A DNA stretch of 64,000 nucleotides, from the NCBI GenBank assembly GCA_013036995.1, contig JAAOXG010000075.1:1-64000 (forward strand), read 5' to 3'. Below, piece by piece: positions 63,465 through 64,000 of this stretch (positions are counted from its first letter, which is position 1; the number at the start of each line of letters is the position of its first letter). Below the pieces are notes generated by a model. It was given only the letters and a program-made list of their open reading frames with translations. It searched no databases and had not been told where the DNA came from. Made by a program: the position numbers and the translations under genes. This stretch comes from Lacrimispora defluvii (GTDB lineage Bacteria; Bacillota; Clostridia; Lachnospirales; Lachnospiraceae).

Positions 63465-64000
63465 ATGAAAGTTATATTATTAAATGGAAGTCCACATCAA
63501 AAAGGCTGTACTTATACGGCATTACATGAAATTCAAAACGTGCTGACCCAGCAGGAAATTGATACCGAGATTTTTGACATTGGCACAAAGCCCGTTGGTG
63601 GATGTATCGCTTGCGGCTATTGTTACAAAAACAGTAAGTGCTATATGGAGGACCGTGTAAATGAATTTGTAAAAAAAGCAGACAGCGCAGACGGATTTGT
63701 ATTTGGTTCCCCTGTCTATTATGCTTCTGCAAACGGATCACTTGTATCCTTTTTAGACCGTGTATTTCAAAGCGGCGGACAGAGTATGCGAGGAAAACCG
63801 GGAACCGCCATAGTAAGCTGCCGTAGAGGGGGCTCTACTGCAGCATTGGACTCTCTCAATAAGTATTTTGCATATAATAATATGCCTGTTGTTTCTTCTC
63901 AATATTGGAATATGGTTCATGGCAATTCGCCAGATGAAGTGAAGCAGGATTTAGAGGGACTGCAGATTATGAGAACTTTGGGGAACAACATGGCATGGCT
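63465..64000 (+). CDS. Iron-sulfur flavoprotein / NADPH-dependent FMN reductase family (partial)
   Basis: The first 178 residues of a flavodoxin-fold protein, cut by the window end. MKVILLNGSPHQKGCT is the FMN phosphate loop; GCIACGYCYKNSKC gives a C-x2-C-x2-C-x5-C cluster motif as in iron-sulfur flavoproteins; FGSPVYYASANG is the second flavin-contact loop. AAAGGAG precedes the ATG. It follows the MATE gene by 67 bases and may be cotranscribed with it. Confidence 0.88.
   Translation, partial: MKVILLNGSPHQKGCTYTALHEIQNVLTQQEIDTEIFDIGTKPVGGCIACGYCYKNSKCYMEDRVNEFVKKADSADGFVFGSPVYYASANGSLVSFLDRVFQSGGQSMRGKPGTAIVSCRRGGSTAALDSLNKYFAYNNMPVVSSQYWNMVHGNSPDEVKQDLEGLQIMRTLGNNMAW

Noticed and set aside
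1-64000. CRISPR arrays, insertion sequences, tRNA or rRNA genes
   Set aside because: No regularly spaced repeats, transposase-like frames, cloverleaf sequences or rRNA segments were recognised. The tandem repeats found are inside genes.

Overview
The window looks like a chromosomal segment of an anaerobic, spore-former-type Firmicute, most likely Lachnospiraceae (Clostridium/Lacrimispora-like). This is inferred from a moderately AT-rich sequence, strong AGGAGG ribosome sites, consensus sigma-A promoters, a type III glutamine synthetase, a DUF4250 protein, a DUF815 ATPase and the gene order rho-rpmE-DUF1385-prmC-prfA. There is no rRNA, tRNA, CRISPR array, prophage or insertion sequence. Gene density is high and most genes lie on the minus strand.

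Layout. (1) 1-4990, minus: the end of a surface-polysaccharide operon with glycosyltransferase, CDP-glucose synthesis (rfbF, rfbG), the B6/Fe-S 3-dehydrase RfbH and a LicD phosphotransferase. (2) 5070-5650: hsp20 behind a CIRCE-like site. (3) 5700-15080: metabolic genes (flavin reductase, M42 peptidase, glnN, fba, thrC, sfsA) and a Crp/Fnr regulator divergent from a DMT transporter. (4) 15079-18220: a translationally coupled SPFH / zinc-ribbon / TPM operon resembling Bacillus ydjGHI. (5) 18277-25299: endonuclease IV and a two-component-system plus ABC-exporter operon. (6) 25446-34985: ppk-ppx, a DUF815 ATPase, pheA, plsC, a CmpB-like membrane protein, cls and a small DUF4250 gene at 34806-34985. 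(7) 35114-39525: asparaginase, clpB, and a secreted choline-binding-repeat protein. (8) 39599-52977: accessory catabolic modules, each with its own regulator: APC permease + enolase-superfamily enzyme (FadR-type regulator), MATE + Gfo/Idh oxidoreductase, LysR / cysteine desulfidase / DAACS transporter, and uxuB-uxuA with a GntR regulator. (9) 53040-53360: a compact type I toxin-antitoxin locus. (10) 53409-59961: the translation/transcription block prfA-prmC-DUF1385-rpmE-rho, then rarA. (11) 60167-64000: an endoglucanase without signal peptide, then Rrf2 / MATE / iron-sulfur flavoprotein, the last cut by the window end.

The most notable points are: a dyad element shared by the hsp20 and clpB promoters, centred at the same place relative to -10 in both and matching at 23 of 24 positions; a par-like toxin/antisense-RNA locus with near-identical 5' ends on the two convergent RNAs; the ydjGHI-like membrane module without PspA; rfbFGH together with licD, and a choline-binding-type protein elsewhere in the window; and a repeat-containing disordered insert in Rho with a structured leader upstream. 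Start codons were reassigned where the ribosome site decided them, including TTG starts for sfsA and the histidine kinase and a GTG start for the DUF815 ATPase.
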